From NCBI GenBank assembly GCA_026545765.1, contig CM048844.1:62051035-62115034 (forward strand): a stretch of 64,000 nt of DNA, given 5' to 3'. Source of the DNA: Plantago major. Taxonomy: Eukaryota > Streptophyta > Magnoliopsida > Lamiales > Plantaginaceae. The notes below the pieces were generated by a model. It saw only the letters and a program-made list of their open reading frames with translations, had not been told where the DNA came from and searched no databases. Shown in pieces: positions 48,341 to 59,600 of this stretch; the first letter of the stretch is position 1; the number at the start of each line of letters is the position of its first letter. Made by a program: the position numbers and the translations under genes.

Positions 48341-49706
48341 TGTTAGGAATATCTGTTAGTGTTTTGATCATTCATCACATGTTCTTATCTTTGCCAGAAA
48401 GGTGATTAAGTACTTTTAGTTCACTTGAACATTGTAAAAGAGGAAATCACTGAGTATGATTAGTCTAGTAAATCTTGTTTTAGGATTATAGGTCTCTGAA
48501 TGTAATTTTTATTTCCAAGAAGACCATGAATATCAATCCTAGCAATGGAGCTTTTCTAAAGATTACAAGACCGGAGATTGCACAAGATTTCTGAAGACAC
48601 CAAGGTTTAGTCTCACTCCAAAAGACTATGTCCTTAATCCTTTCTTAAGTACATTTAGTTACTTTTGAAACATGATTCTGGAACATATGACATCATGAGT
48701 ATGGAGCATGCAAGCCATCAGAAAGGCTAATGTATCCGTTGAAGACTACAGGACAAGAAATAGTACATATGCATTAATTGCATCGGCAGAAAAGCCGCTA
48801 AAGCACAGTCCTCTCTAACGGATGACATCCCAACGACTCTCCAATTCATCTATAAATATCACACACTTAGATGCTGAGATATATGACCGAAGAACGATCT
48901 AACTTGCAAACTTACAATCTAGCAAAGTATTCTCTCAAGCACTCTACTACCCTTTCTGAAAGCTTTCTGTTGCTTGAAGAATCACTAGTAGTTCTAAGTT
49001 GTCCTGAACCTTAACAAGAGATTGTTATTCGTGAAAGAGTTGAACTATCAGATAACCTTTCTGAAGCTCATTCTCCAGAACGGACATCAATTACTTGGGT
49101 CAGTAAAGAGCAGATTGCCATACACTGAACAAGTGTATTAAGTAGTCTTGTTCTATTAGGCTCTCTGGAAACATAACTGAAAAGTTATACAAGAAGCCTC
49201 TCTGACAAACCTTATAACCAACACCATCAAGGCGTGGAGTAGAGGAAGTACTTGATTTGGGAAATCAGGGAATAACTCCAAGGTTATCTGAGTAGAGGAA
49301 GTACTTAGCTCTAGGAGCTGGGGAATAACTCAGGGGGAACATTTGGTTGGGAACCATTTGTTTAGGAATCTTAGAATAGGATTATTGTAAGGTGAACTCA
49401 ATTATCTGTTCTAGTGAATTCTAGGTCTCAGAAAGACCGAAGTGGATTAGTTGGAGGATTACGCCACCTCCAGACACCACTATACTTGCTGTGTTATTTA
49501 CCATTCTGCATTTATCTTTCAGCAAAGCACACACACATACTTTTTATTTCTGCACTTACCTATCTTCAAGTCTTCCGCGCTCTGAAATTAAGTATCAGAA
49601 ACCCCCCAAGTTTCTGAGAAACTGTGTTTATCGACAAAAGTTTTAAAAGACTATTCACCCCCCCCCCCCCCTCTAGTCTTTTACTTTGCCGTTATCTGGA
49701 CCAACA
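48341..49706 (+). repeat. 5' LTR of copy D (family 1, 1366 bp)
   Basis: It starts TGTTAGGAATATCTGTTAG and ends TCTGGACCAACA. A TATA box TATAAATA is at 48851-48858. Small hairpins lie at 49254-49266, 49307-49319 and 49345-49355, and a poly-C loop hairpin at 49644-49683. It is somewhat shorter than its 3' partner. Confidence 0.96.
48851..48858 (+). promoter_or_regulatory. TATA box in the 5' LTR of copy D
   Basis: TATAAATA lies at the same place in all LTRs here and would set the start of the genomic transcript. The U3 part lies upstream. Confidence 0.7.
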
Positions 49707-49708
49707 AG

Positions 49709-49720
49709 TGGTATCAGAGC
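49709..49720 (+). promoter_or_regulatory. Primer binding site of copy D
   Basis: TGGTATCAGAGC lies two bases after the 5' LTR and is complementary to the tRNA-Met 3' end. Confidence 0.92.
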
Positions 49721-49823
49721 AGGAGGTTCCCAAGCCTTCTGCACTGAACCTAGATCCCCAGATAGGTGAAGAAACTTTGTCCCTTTCTGAGGACTATATA
49801 ATTTGTGTGTTAAGTGCACAGGA

Positions 49824-52327
49824 ATGTCTCTGAGTGATGCACCCGTTCTGAAGCCAGAAAACTACGAGAAATGGAAGAACAACATGATGCTCCATTTGGA
49901 GGCCATTAGTGATGAGATGATCTATGTCATCAATGAAGGGTTATTAAAATCGCATAACTCAAACAAGTTCTTGAGGTGTCGATGGAAGAAAAGCGAGACA
50001 AGGAAGATGAAAGCGAGGATCATTGCTAGTGATAGTGGTCGTTGCTCGTGGAAGCATTATGTATGAAGACAAGCTAAGAGAGCTCGGACATCCGAAGATG
50101 CCAAGAGACATGATTGGATGGTCAAGCTCGTAATATAATCATCGGATCGACACTGAGCACATACGGTGTAAAGCGTGGGTGTTAAAAGCGGCGAAGTTAT
50201 GCAGCAATTGATTGAAGAAATCTGTGCCGGAACTGAGAAAACCAAAGAAAACAAGTTCGAAGTTCTTAAATTGAAGTTCCAAAACTTCAAGCAAGGTCCC
50301 ACTGAAACTCTGGAAGAACTTGATTTCAGGTTTACTACTCTTATGAGTGATATGGCTGCACTTGGTGAAAGCAACAGATACTCCCAGCCAGAAAAGATTA
50401 AGACTATTGTCAGAAGTCTCAATCACAACTGGGAACACACTAAATTCTTTTATTTCAACCAAGGAATGCCAAATATTACTCCAGTAGAGCTCTTCTCTCA
50501 TCTTGCTACTGTATATTATGAGACAACTCAGAGAGAACAAACAGCTGAGAAGTTGCAAAGTGTTGCTCTAGTCTCTCAAGGTACTTCTGAAAAGAAAGAT
50601 ACCAAAGACGCATCTGAAGAAAATGCTCTTGCAGTAAGACACATGAATAAATTTGTGAGTCAAGAGATTGAGAGAAGAAAAGCTAAAGAAAAGCTGAAAA
50701 AGCATCTTGGCCCAAACTATCATCAGTACAAGAACATTCAACTAAACAACTCTCTGAAGACCCCCATTCAGAAAGGTGTTAGTAATGAATCAACAGAGAT
50801 AGGAAATGATATCTGATTCTATTGTCAAAAGCCTGGTCACTTCAAGAGAGATTGCCCTGCTATAAACAAGCTCAAGACATGTGACAAGAAGGACAGAAGA
50901 AATTACAAAATAAATCAAAGGGCCTTACTGACTGAAGAAAGGAAGAACATTCAAATCCAACTTGATGCTCTAGATATTGAGACAGATTCTGAAGATGGAG
51001 ATTCAGATAACTCAAACCTACCATCACCAGAATTGTGTGGAATCACCCACGACGTAATCGACTTCGGCCTTAAGAAGAATGAAATGTGTGGAGTTGCTGA
51101 GATTGTTGGTCTAGACATCTCCAACATTGAAATATGTCTTATGGCTGATGAGGTAACAAACATTTCACAATTTCTGTACTATGAGAGTGATGATGGAATT
51201 GATGATCTGGAGTTAATCAGGAGTGAATTGGATCGTTATGAGAAAGAATTTCTGGAAGCACAATCCAAAACCAGAATTCTAGAGGAAAGCAAAGAAACTC
51301 TTGAAAAAGAGGTTTCTGAGCTAACCAGGGTATCTGAGAACAAGAGCGCTGAAATAGCCCTTCTGAAAAATCAGATATCTGAAAATGAAATTTTCACAAA
51401 CTAGCCTTGGATGAACTTAATAAGAAAATGATAAAGCTGCTTTCTGAGAATGAGGAACTTCGAAAGAAAGAGCTATCCTTCCAATCTTATGCAAAGGCTA
51501 GTGACACTCTCACTGAGGTTCAATCATATCTGAGAGATCCCTCTGAGAAAGGTGGACTTGGACTTGATGAACAATCGAGTAATTCATCTCCTCTGAAGAA
51601 GAGTGATGAAAGGTTGACTTTTGTAAAAAGTCAATAGAATGGTTCTTCAACCACCTATAGCATTGGTCAGAAAGATAAGGTAGTTGACAAAGCAAAAGGA
51701 GTAGCAACCCAACCTTTGAAAGAACAACAAGTTAACAAGAAACTTGTGGGTGAAGCTTCTGAAAAGAAATACAACCCCCAGACATGTAGCCATCCACATT
51801 GCCATATTTCTAGGAAAGGAAGAATTGCTGGAATAGTCAAATTCTCTACTGTACCATTTTATGAAAATAAAGATGGTGCAGAAACTAGTAAGGCTTCTGA
51901 AGACCGCATTCAGAAAGCCAAAGGTGTTCGAAATGGCATTGGCTATCGTGCTATTGGAAAAGTCCTTTTACAACAATATAAGGAAGGACAAGAACAATGG
52001 TGCAAGGCTGATATTGCACGTAGCAATAAACAGAAGTGGAAGAAATCTCAAACCACTGAAAAACTGAATGCCAAAGCTAGAAGGAACCTGGCCAGAAAGG
52101 ATAAGTTTGCTGAAAAGCAATCCCTGAAACCCAGGGTCCAGAAAGCACCAAAAGGAACACCTAGAAACACCTCAAGAAGGAAGATTGAGATCAAAATTAC
52201 TGATTCTATTGTTTCTCCTTCTGATAAAGTTAGACAAAAACAAACTCCCAAGAAATTCACTAAAATGTGGATTCCTACTGGAAGAATGTTTAGTCTAAGT
52301 GGTTCTATCTCTGAGGCAAGAACCTAA
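49824..52327 (+). pseudogene. gag: gag region of copy D
   Basis: The start MSLSDAPVLKPENYEKWKNN is shared with B and F. A central Gag domain (TLEELDFRFTTLMSDMAAL) is followed by a CCHC knuckle near 50810-50860, a coiled coil near 51180-51500 (LEESKETLEKEVSELTRVSE), and a basic C-terminal tail that ends SISEART at 52327. At about 2.5 kb it is long for a copia Gag, as in other Sireviruses. A few breaks are present, mainly in the first half. Confidence 0.88.
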
Positions 52328-52350
52328 CTCCTGTTTCCTGTTTTGTGCAG
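52328..52350 (+). promoter_or_regulatory. Conserved pyrimidine-rich tract ending CAG between gag and pol
   Basis: TCCTGTTTCCTGTTTTGTGC followed by AG lies directly between the end of gag and the protease in D, and with small changes in A, B and F. It looks like a 3' splice site. Whether it acts as one is unknown. Confidence 0.4.
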
Positions 52351-55300
52351 AACGCCTCTTGGACTAAGGCTCAATGGATATTTGATAGTGGATACGGAAA
52401 GCACATGACAGGAGACAAAGCAAATCTGGTCAACTACAAAGCTTGCAACAATGGACCAGACATCAGATTTGCTGGAGGAGAATTAAATCCCTCTCTGGGA
52501 TTTGGCAACGTCAAATTGGGATCCTTAACAATTACTGACGTATTACATGTTAAGGGTTTGAAATACAATCTATTTAGCATGAGCCAGTTTGCAGACAAGG
52601 GATTTACTGTGAAATTTAAAGCAAAGTATTGCAAACTTATTGACAATGAGTCAAAGCAGACAGTCTTGGTTGCTAGGCGGAAAGGCAGTCTTTATGTTGC
52701 CGATTGGGCATCTGCCACAACTGAAGAATGTCTCATGGTGAGTCAATCAGGTCACACAGAAGAGCACTGGTTATGGCACAAAAGAATGAGTCACTTGAAT
52801 TTCAAAACTCTGAACAAACTTGCCAAGCAAGAGTTAGTGGTTGGCCTTCCCAAAACATCTTTCAGAAAGGATGGTATCTGTTCTGCCTGTCAGATGGGGA
52901 AACAATCTAAGATCTCTTTCAAGTCCAAAATCAGACACTCTAGTGTTAGACCACTGCAACTATTACACATGGATCTTTTTGAATCATCTGTAACTAGTTA
53001 TGCAGGAAAGAAGTATGGTCTTGTTGTTGTAGATGACTTCTCAAGATTCACTTGGGTTGTCTTTCTGAAGCATAAATCTGATGCTAGGGTGGAGATACCA
53101 AACTTGCTAAATAAGCTTGAAGTCATGAAAAATGACAAGGTATCTGCAATCGTGAGCAGACCGTAATCTTGAATTTGTCAACCAGTACATAAAGGAGTTT
53201 GTACCAGCAAAGGTATACAACATCAACTTTCCTCTGTAAGAACACCACAACAAAAAATAGAACCCTTAAAGAAGCAGCAAGGACAATGCTGGCTGACACT
53301 GAAATAAGTGAAGTTTATTGGGTTGAAGCTGTAAACACAGCATGCTACACTCAGAACAGATGTTTGATAAACAAACACCATGACAAGACCCCTTATGAGC
53401 TCTTGGTTGGTAGACCCCCTAATATTAAACATCTGAAAGTGTTTGGTTGTAGATGTTTTGTTCTTAACAATGGAAAAGAGTATCTAAGAACATTTCAACC
53501 AAAGGCAGATGAAGGAGTGTTTCTTGGTTATTCTATGAATAGCAAAGCTTACAGAGTTTACAACAAAAGAACAAAGAAGATTGAAGAATCAGTTCATGTT
53601 GTATTCTATGAAGAAAGCAAGAAATCACCCCTTGATGATGACCTCTCAGAAAGGTTCAAGGAACTAATGTTAAAGGATTCTGAAGAAGAACCCTCAGAAA
53701 GGAAAAACATCATTATGGAAAGAGAGGGTGACTCTGACGAAGAAAAGCATGAAATTCCTAGTAACAACCAAATGATTCTCAGACATGATGAAGAATTTCC
53801 TATGAGAAATTCAGAAATGGAAACTGAAGATGTTCATCAAAGAGCTAATTCTGGAAATGACCTCTCTGACAGGCATGTCCTAGAAAGCCCTCACACTGAG
53901 CAAGTGTCAGACATTCAACGCCCTTCTATGGTACAAAATGTCATAGATACTGAAGAAGTATCAAGTCATAATCATAGTGATTCACATTCAGATCACATAG
54001 ATGTTGACCCTACTAGCCCCAAACCCATGATGAGATGGATCAAGGATCATCCTGCAAAGGATGTGATTGGACCAATCAATCAAGGTATTAGGACTAGGAG
54101 AGCAATAGCCGAAAATGCTAATTCTCTCTTTGGATGTTTCATCTCAAACATTGAACCTAAAACTATTGAAGAAGCATTAAGAGACCAAGACTGGATCTCT
54201 GCAATGCAAGAAGAGTTGGATCAGTTTGAAAGAAACAAAGTCTGGAAACTAGTTCCATTTGTAGAAGGAATATCTGTGATTGGAACCAAGTGGGTTTTCA
54301 GAAACAAGATGAATGAATCTGGTGAAATAACCAGAAACAAAGCAAGGTTGGTTGCCAAGGGATTCACCCAGACTGAAGGTTTAGATTTTGATGAGTCATA
54401 TGCACCAGTTGCCATATTGGATGCAATAAGACTCTTTCTGGCCTTTGCAGCTCATAAAGACTTTAAAGTTTATCAGATGGATGTCAAAAGTGCATTCTTG
54501 AATGGTGAACTTGCTGAGGAAGTCTATGTTGAACAACCACCTGGTTTTGAAGTTTCCTCAGAAAGTAGAATGGTCTATAAACTATAGAAAGCTCTATATG
54601 GACTGAAACAGACTCCAAGAGCATGGTATGATACTTTGGCCAAATACCTTATGGAAAGTGGTTTCAAGAAAGGTGAAGTTGATAAAACTTTATTTACCTT
54701 AAATCATGATGGAAACTGCTCTTAGTTCAAGTATATGTTGATGACATTATATTTGGATCTAAGGACAAGCAACTTTGTGATGACTTTGCAAATCTCATGA
54801 AAAATAAGTTTGAGATGAGCATGACGGGAGAATTGAACTATTTCCTAGGATTGCAAATCAAGCAACTCAATGATGGAATATTCATTAGTCAGACAAAATA
54901 TGCAAAAGACATGCTCACAAAGTTCAATCTTAAGCCCTCTGAAAAGAATGCTAAGATACCTATGAGCATAGGAACCAAAATGACCTATACTGAATCAGAT
55001 AAGAGTGTTGAAGAACACAAGTATAGGAAATTAATAGGTTCACTACTTTACCTTACTGCAAGCAGACCAGATATTCAACATGCAGTTGGAGTGTGTGCTA
55101 GATTTCAAACAAATCCAATGCAATCACACTACAGCATTGCTATGAAAGTATTAAGGTATGTGAAAGGTACAGTAAATGTAGGTTTGTGGTATCCTAAAGA
55201 AGGTGGATTGAGTTTGGCTGGTTACTCAGATGCTGACTATGCTGGATCAATGCTTGATAGGAAAAGTACCTCAGGAACTTGTCAGTTTCTGGTAACAAGA

Positions 55301-55687
55301 CTTATCTCATGGTTTAGCAAGAAGCAAAACTCAATTGCAACTTCTACAACAGAGGCTGAATATATTGCTGCTGGTTGTTGTGCAACAAAAATTCTATGGA
55401 TTCAACAACAACTCAGAGACTATGGACTCAATGAAGAGAAAACTCCTATTTTCTGTGACAACACAAGTGCTATTGCAATCACACAGAATCCCAAGTTCTA
55501 TGCCAGAACAAAGCACATTGATGTTAGACACCACTTCATCAGAGACCATGTTGAAAAAGGCAATATAGAGATACTCAAGATTGGCACAAAAGACCAACTT
55601 GCAGATATCTTCACCAAGCCCCTACAAGAAAGCCGGTTCTTGACCTTAAGACATAATCTTGGATTGATGGAGTTGCCTAAGGACTGA
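52345..55687 (+). pseudogene. pol: pol region of copy D
   Basis: The protease FDSG motif at about 52382-52393 is followed by an integrase zinc-binding part (HKRMSHLNFKTLNKLAK near 52780, CSACQMGKQSK near 52880), an integrase core (MDLFESS near 52970), reverse transcriptase ([19 protein letters not shown] near 54330, [17 protein letters not shown] near 54480, YVDD near 54735), and RNase H (KSTSGTCQF, STTEAEYIAAGC near 55345), ending ELPKD. A few breaks are present. The last reverse transcriptase part and RNase H form one long open stretch. Confidence 0.93.
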
Positions 55688-55697
55688 AAAATGTCCT
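55680..55697 (+). other. Hairpin with the pol stop codon in its loop
   Basis: AGGAC and GTCCT pair around the loop TGAAAAAT, whose first three bases are the pol stop. In F the stem is GAAC/GTTC around TGAAAAA, so the pairing is kept with one compensating change. Confidence 0.45.
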
Positions 55698-55737
55698 GAA
55701 TCTCTAAAGTCTGAGTAAGCAAGGTAGAAAAGAAGCA

Positions 55738-55845
55738 GGCCTCTGAGAACTTGCTCTCAGAAAGCCAAGTTGTTAAGAAGTGTTGCAAAGGTTTCTGAGT
55801 AGCAACACTCAGAAAGGCAAAACATATCTGGAACGGGTATCCAGA
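55738..55845 (+). other. Cluster of three hairpins after pol, copy D
   Basis: Three perfect stems lie in a row: TCTGAGA/TCTCAGA (55742-55761), TTTCTGAGT/ACTCAGAAA (55792-55815) and TCTGGA/TCCAGA with loop ACGGGTA (55827-55845). The same three occur after pol in A and B. Confidence 0.62.
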
Positions 55846-56408
55846 AAGGCAAAGGTTGGTACACACTCAATGAGTAAATAAGACTAGAACTTACGTAATA
55901 AGAGTGGGTCAAATACATTCAAACAACTGAAGTTTCTGATTCTTGAATTCAGGAAACTATTTAGTCATAAAGAAAAAGACACACAAAGCCCAAAAGGTAT
56001 AAGTTCTGAAAGTCAAACATGTCCAATGTCTTGTATTTTTACCATTTTCATGATAAACAATATATAGATAAGGACTTGACACTCAGAATAATAAGCTCAA
56101 ACGATTAAGTGTTCCTACTCTTTACTAAGTGACACAATGAATGTAGCATATTAAAAATCCATCAAGTCGGCACATTACCATTTGTTGATTGATATCATTA
56201 CAAGATATTCAATATAAGCCCTTGATGTATAAACGTTTGATCTCAACGGTTGAGATTAAAACAAAGCAAGTAATGTCTGTTTAGAAATTCAGACGTGGCC
56301 CACTAAGCATTTAATGAAGTACAAAGGACGTACCACACCTATGCAGATGCAAAGACACGCATTCATATTCAGCTATATGTATGTTGTATCTATGTATGTT
56401 TAGTCTGC
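55846..56408 (+). promoter_or_regulatory. Upstream region of the post-pol gene, copy D
   Basis: Noncoding. It holds a near-perfect palindrome GATCTCAACGGTTGAGAT (56239-56256) that contains two MYB-type cores, and ACGTGG (56293-56298), a G-box-like core. The MYB-type palindrome and G-box core are also in A and B. Their role as promoter elements is inferred from their place upstream of the TATA box. Confidence 0.42.
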
Positions 56409-56418
56409 TATATATATA
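56409..56418 (+). promoter_or_regulatory. Candidate internal TATA box of the post-pol gene, copy D
   Basis: TATATATATA lies 200 bp upstream of the ATG at 56619. Place and spacing match A, B and F. Confidence 0.58.
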
Positions 56419-56618
56419 GGAATTGGGCAAAAGACAAACACTTTTACCAAATCCGAAATTTCATACTTGCATCAAAATAGCAAAACCTCTCAAGATTTTC
56501 TGCAAAACTTCTTCTGCAACTCAACTTCTTGTGCTTAGTCTTCTGAAAAGATAGACTAATCTCGATTATTCTTGCAAAACCCTTCTATAAACACTCACTC
56601 AAAGACTCTATATAAGAG

Positions 56619-59600
56619 ATGGCACCAAAGAAGATGACCACCAAGAACCCTAAGGCCGCATCTTCTGCTCCTGCTGAAAAGCAAGGAGGAAAAGAACTCA
56701 AGGTGTTGAATAAACGCCTTCTAGGAGAGTTTACCCCTTCTGACTGGAATCCAAGTCACAAGATGAATTGGGGAGCTTTTCTTGTGAAGAAATATGTTTC
56801 TGCAGTCATTTCTTCAAAAGCAGATAGAAAACTGATATTGGGAATGTTGAAAAGTTCCCATATCTACAAGTTTCTGTGTGCTGCACCCAGTGGACTGTCC
56901 ACACTGGATGTGTTGGAGTTCTACAACAACTCCAAAATCTTCACAAAAGTTGTGAATGATGTAGAAGAGAAGTACATGCAGACTGAAGTTCAAGGACAAG
57001 AAATTGTCCTAGACTGCAAGACTTTCTGCAACTTATTCCGATTGAAAAATCGAGGAACAATCGACGACATCAACATCAGGGATGCCTCCATGATTCAAAG
57101 TGTTAAGGAGCTATTTGAGGCAATCCAGATTGAAAATGCAAAGGGTTGCCCAGCAAACTTTGTTCTGAAAGCCATCAGAACCAGTCATCTCCAGAAACAC
57201 TGGAGTACTTTGGCTCTCATTCTGGTCTGTTGCTTTGATGGAAACAAGGGTGGAGTAGACCAGATAAGCATGGAGAGATGGATGATGATGCATCTTCTGA
57301 ATAAGAAGCATGAAGGGCAGGAAACCCACTTCAATTGGGGGAAGTACGCCTTCAACAAATTTCTTGGGCACATTGAGGAATTTGAGCCTAAAATCATCCA
57401 TGGCCTTGCTGAGACAAAGGCCAATATGGATTTTGGTCTCAGAATTTGCAACATTCTGGAAACAATGGGAATAACTCTTATAAAGAGACAAGAAATCCCA
57501 GTCACCAACTCTCTTTTCAGACATGCCTTTGAAGAAAAGGAGAGAATTGCTGCTGAGAAAGCTCAGAAAGAGGCAGATGTGCTTGAAGCTGCCCAGCAAG
57601 GTGAAGAGGACTCTGAGCAAGCTCCTGCTCAACCTCAAGTTGCCAAGAGAAAGAGGACTCAAAGCAAGAAAGCCTCTAAGTCCCAAAGTGTACAAAAAGC
57701 ACAACCTTCTGGAGACAAGATCTCAGAAGATGTTGTTCGGCCAGAAAGGCAACACCAGAAAGCCCCAAGAATTCTGAGACAGGCTGCTCCAGAAATCTCC
57801 AGAGATGATAGAAATATCATAGATGGGTCAGCTCCCAATCTGGACAGTGACTCTGATGATGATGTAGTACTTACACAAGTATTCAAAAAGTCCAGGATTG
57901 AGACCCATGGAGGAGCATCAAGCTCAGCCCCTCAGAAAGAAAGGAGCCCCTCTGTCCAGCAGGAAGAAGAAGGCCTGGATGAGGAAGATAGAGTGATGGA
58001 AGATGTTGACTTTGCTTCCACATTCATAATGCCAACACTTAATGTCGCTGAAGAAAACCCTGTTCTTGAACAGGTTTCTCAACCTTCTGAGAGAGCTCAA
58101 CTCTCAGAAAGGGATCAAACTGAGATGGAGACTCAGAAAGATATTGTAGAGGAGACCAACAATGAGCAAAGAGAGGCTGTGGAAACTCCACTAGTCCAAG
58201 AGACCCAAACTCAGCCTGACTCTATTCAGGTAACAGAAGAAGTTTGTATCTAACTTGTCAACATTAAAATGTTAACTTGTTACTCATAAGCTTCATTTGT
58301 TACAGGCCAATTTGAAGATAAAATTTCAGGGAGAAGAAAACTTGTCCACTCCCTTGAATCAAGAAGAGGTTACTCCAACCTCAGAACATCAAGAAGAGCC
58401 TGTTCCACAGGTAGTAAAGTTATCTCTGCACAAGAAATAACTAACTTAAATTTGCTCTAATCTTATGTTCTGATATTCTTAAATGTCTCTTATTAGGCTA
58501 CAACTGAGAAAGTAGTGGAGGTGGAACCAACACCCCAACACCAAGAGTTTCCAGAGGCTGAAAAGCACTCTGAGGAAGAAGTTACTGAGCCTTCTGTTGA
58601 GAAGGTAAGTATCAGTAAACTTTCCTTGAGAAAATTTTGGTAAAATCCACTACTTAATCAATATGTTTGTTCTATCTTACAGGCTCAATCAGAAGAACAC
58701 TTGGACGAAGAGAATGTGATCTTATCTCCTCTAAGAGAAACTAAAACTGCTGAACAAGCAGTATCTGAAGAAAAGGTTCCAGAAACCCCAAAGGTTTCTG
58801 AGAAAGATGCCATTGAGCTTCCTCACTTAGAAGTAAGTGAAGTCTCAGAAAGCATTTTTCCACTTATCTTTTCTGATAACAAGTTTCTAAACATATTTGA
58901 TTCTATTTCTCAGGTTCAATCAGAAAGAAAGGATGCTGAGGATCAGACTTCTCCTCACATCAAGGTATCTGAGGCCTCTGTGCCCAAACAAGCAGAAGTC
59001 CAGGAAAATGAGCCTAGTGTTTCTACACAGGTATGCTCAGAAAGCTTACTTTTGCACACAGATACTAACACAAGTAGTTTGAACAAAACTAACTTGATCC
59101 CTTTCTTTCAGGCTCAAAGTCTAGTGCCACTCAACTTACTCCAAGCCTTTAAGAAGCATACTCTCAAGAAACATCTAAAGTGCTTCAGACAATGGCAGAA
59201 ACTCAGAAAGGCCGATCTTTCTGACATTGCAAGAGTAATTGGCATCCCAGAGAAAAGGGCCATAGCAACCAATCTGGAAGACCATATCCATGCTATGTTT
59301 CCCACAGAATCATATTCTTTTGCCACTCTGATGGATGATAACTTCTTAAATAAAGTAGCACAAAGACTCATAGCAGACTTTCAAGCTGCTGATGCTCAAA
59401 CCCAAGAGCAGATGGTGACCCATCCTGCATTGCCCAGCAAGCTCACAACCTACCCTTCTGAGCAAGAAGTAAATGGGAGGATGATCACACTCCCTAATAT
59501 GATCAACCTGGTTTCTGAAGATGAGGAAGAAACTGATGAGAATGACTGCCAAGAACCTCCTTCTGAGCATCCAAGTCAAGAAGACAAGAAAAAGGATGAT

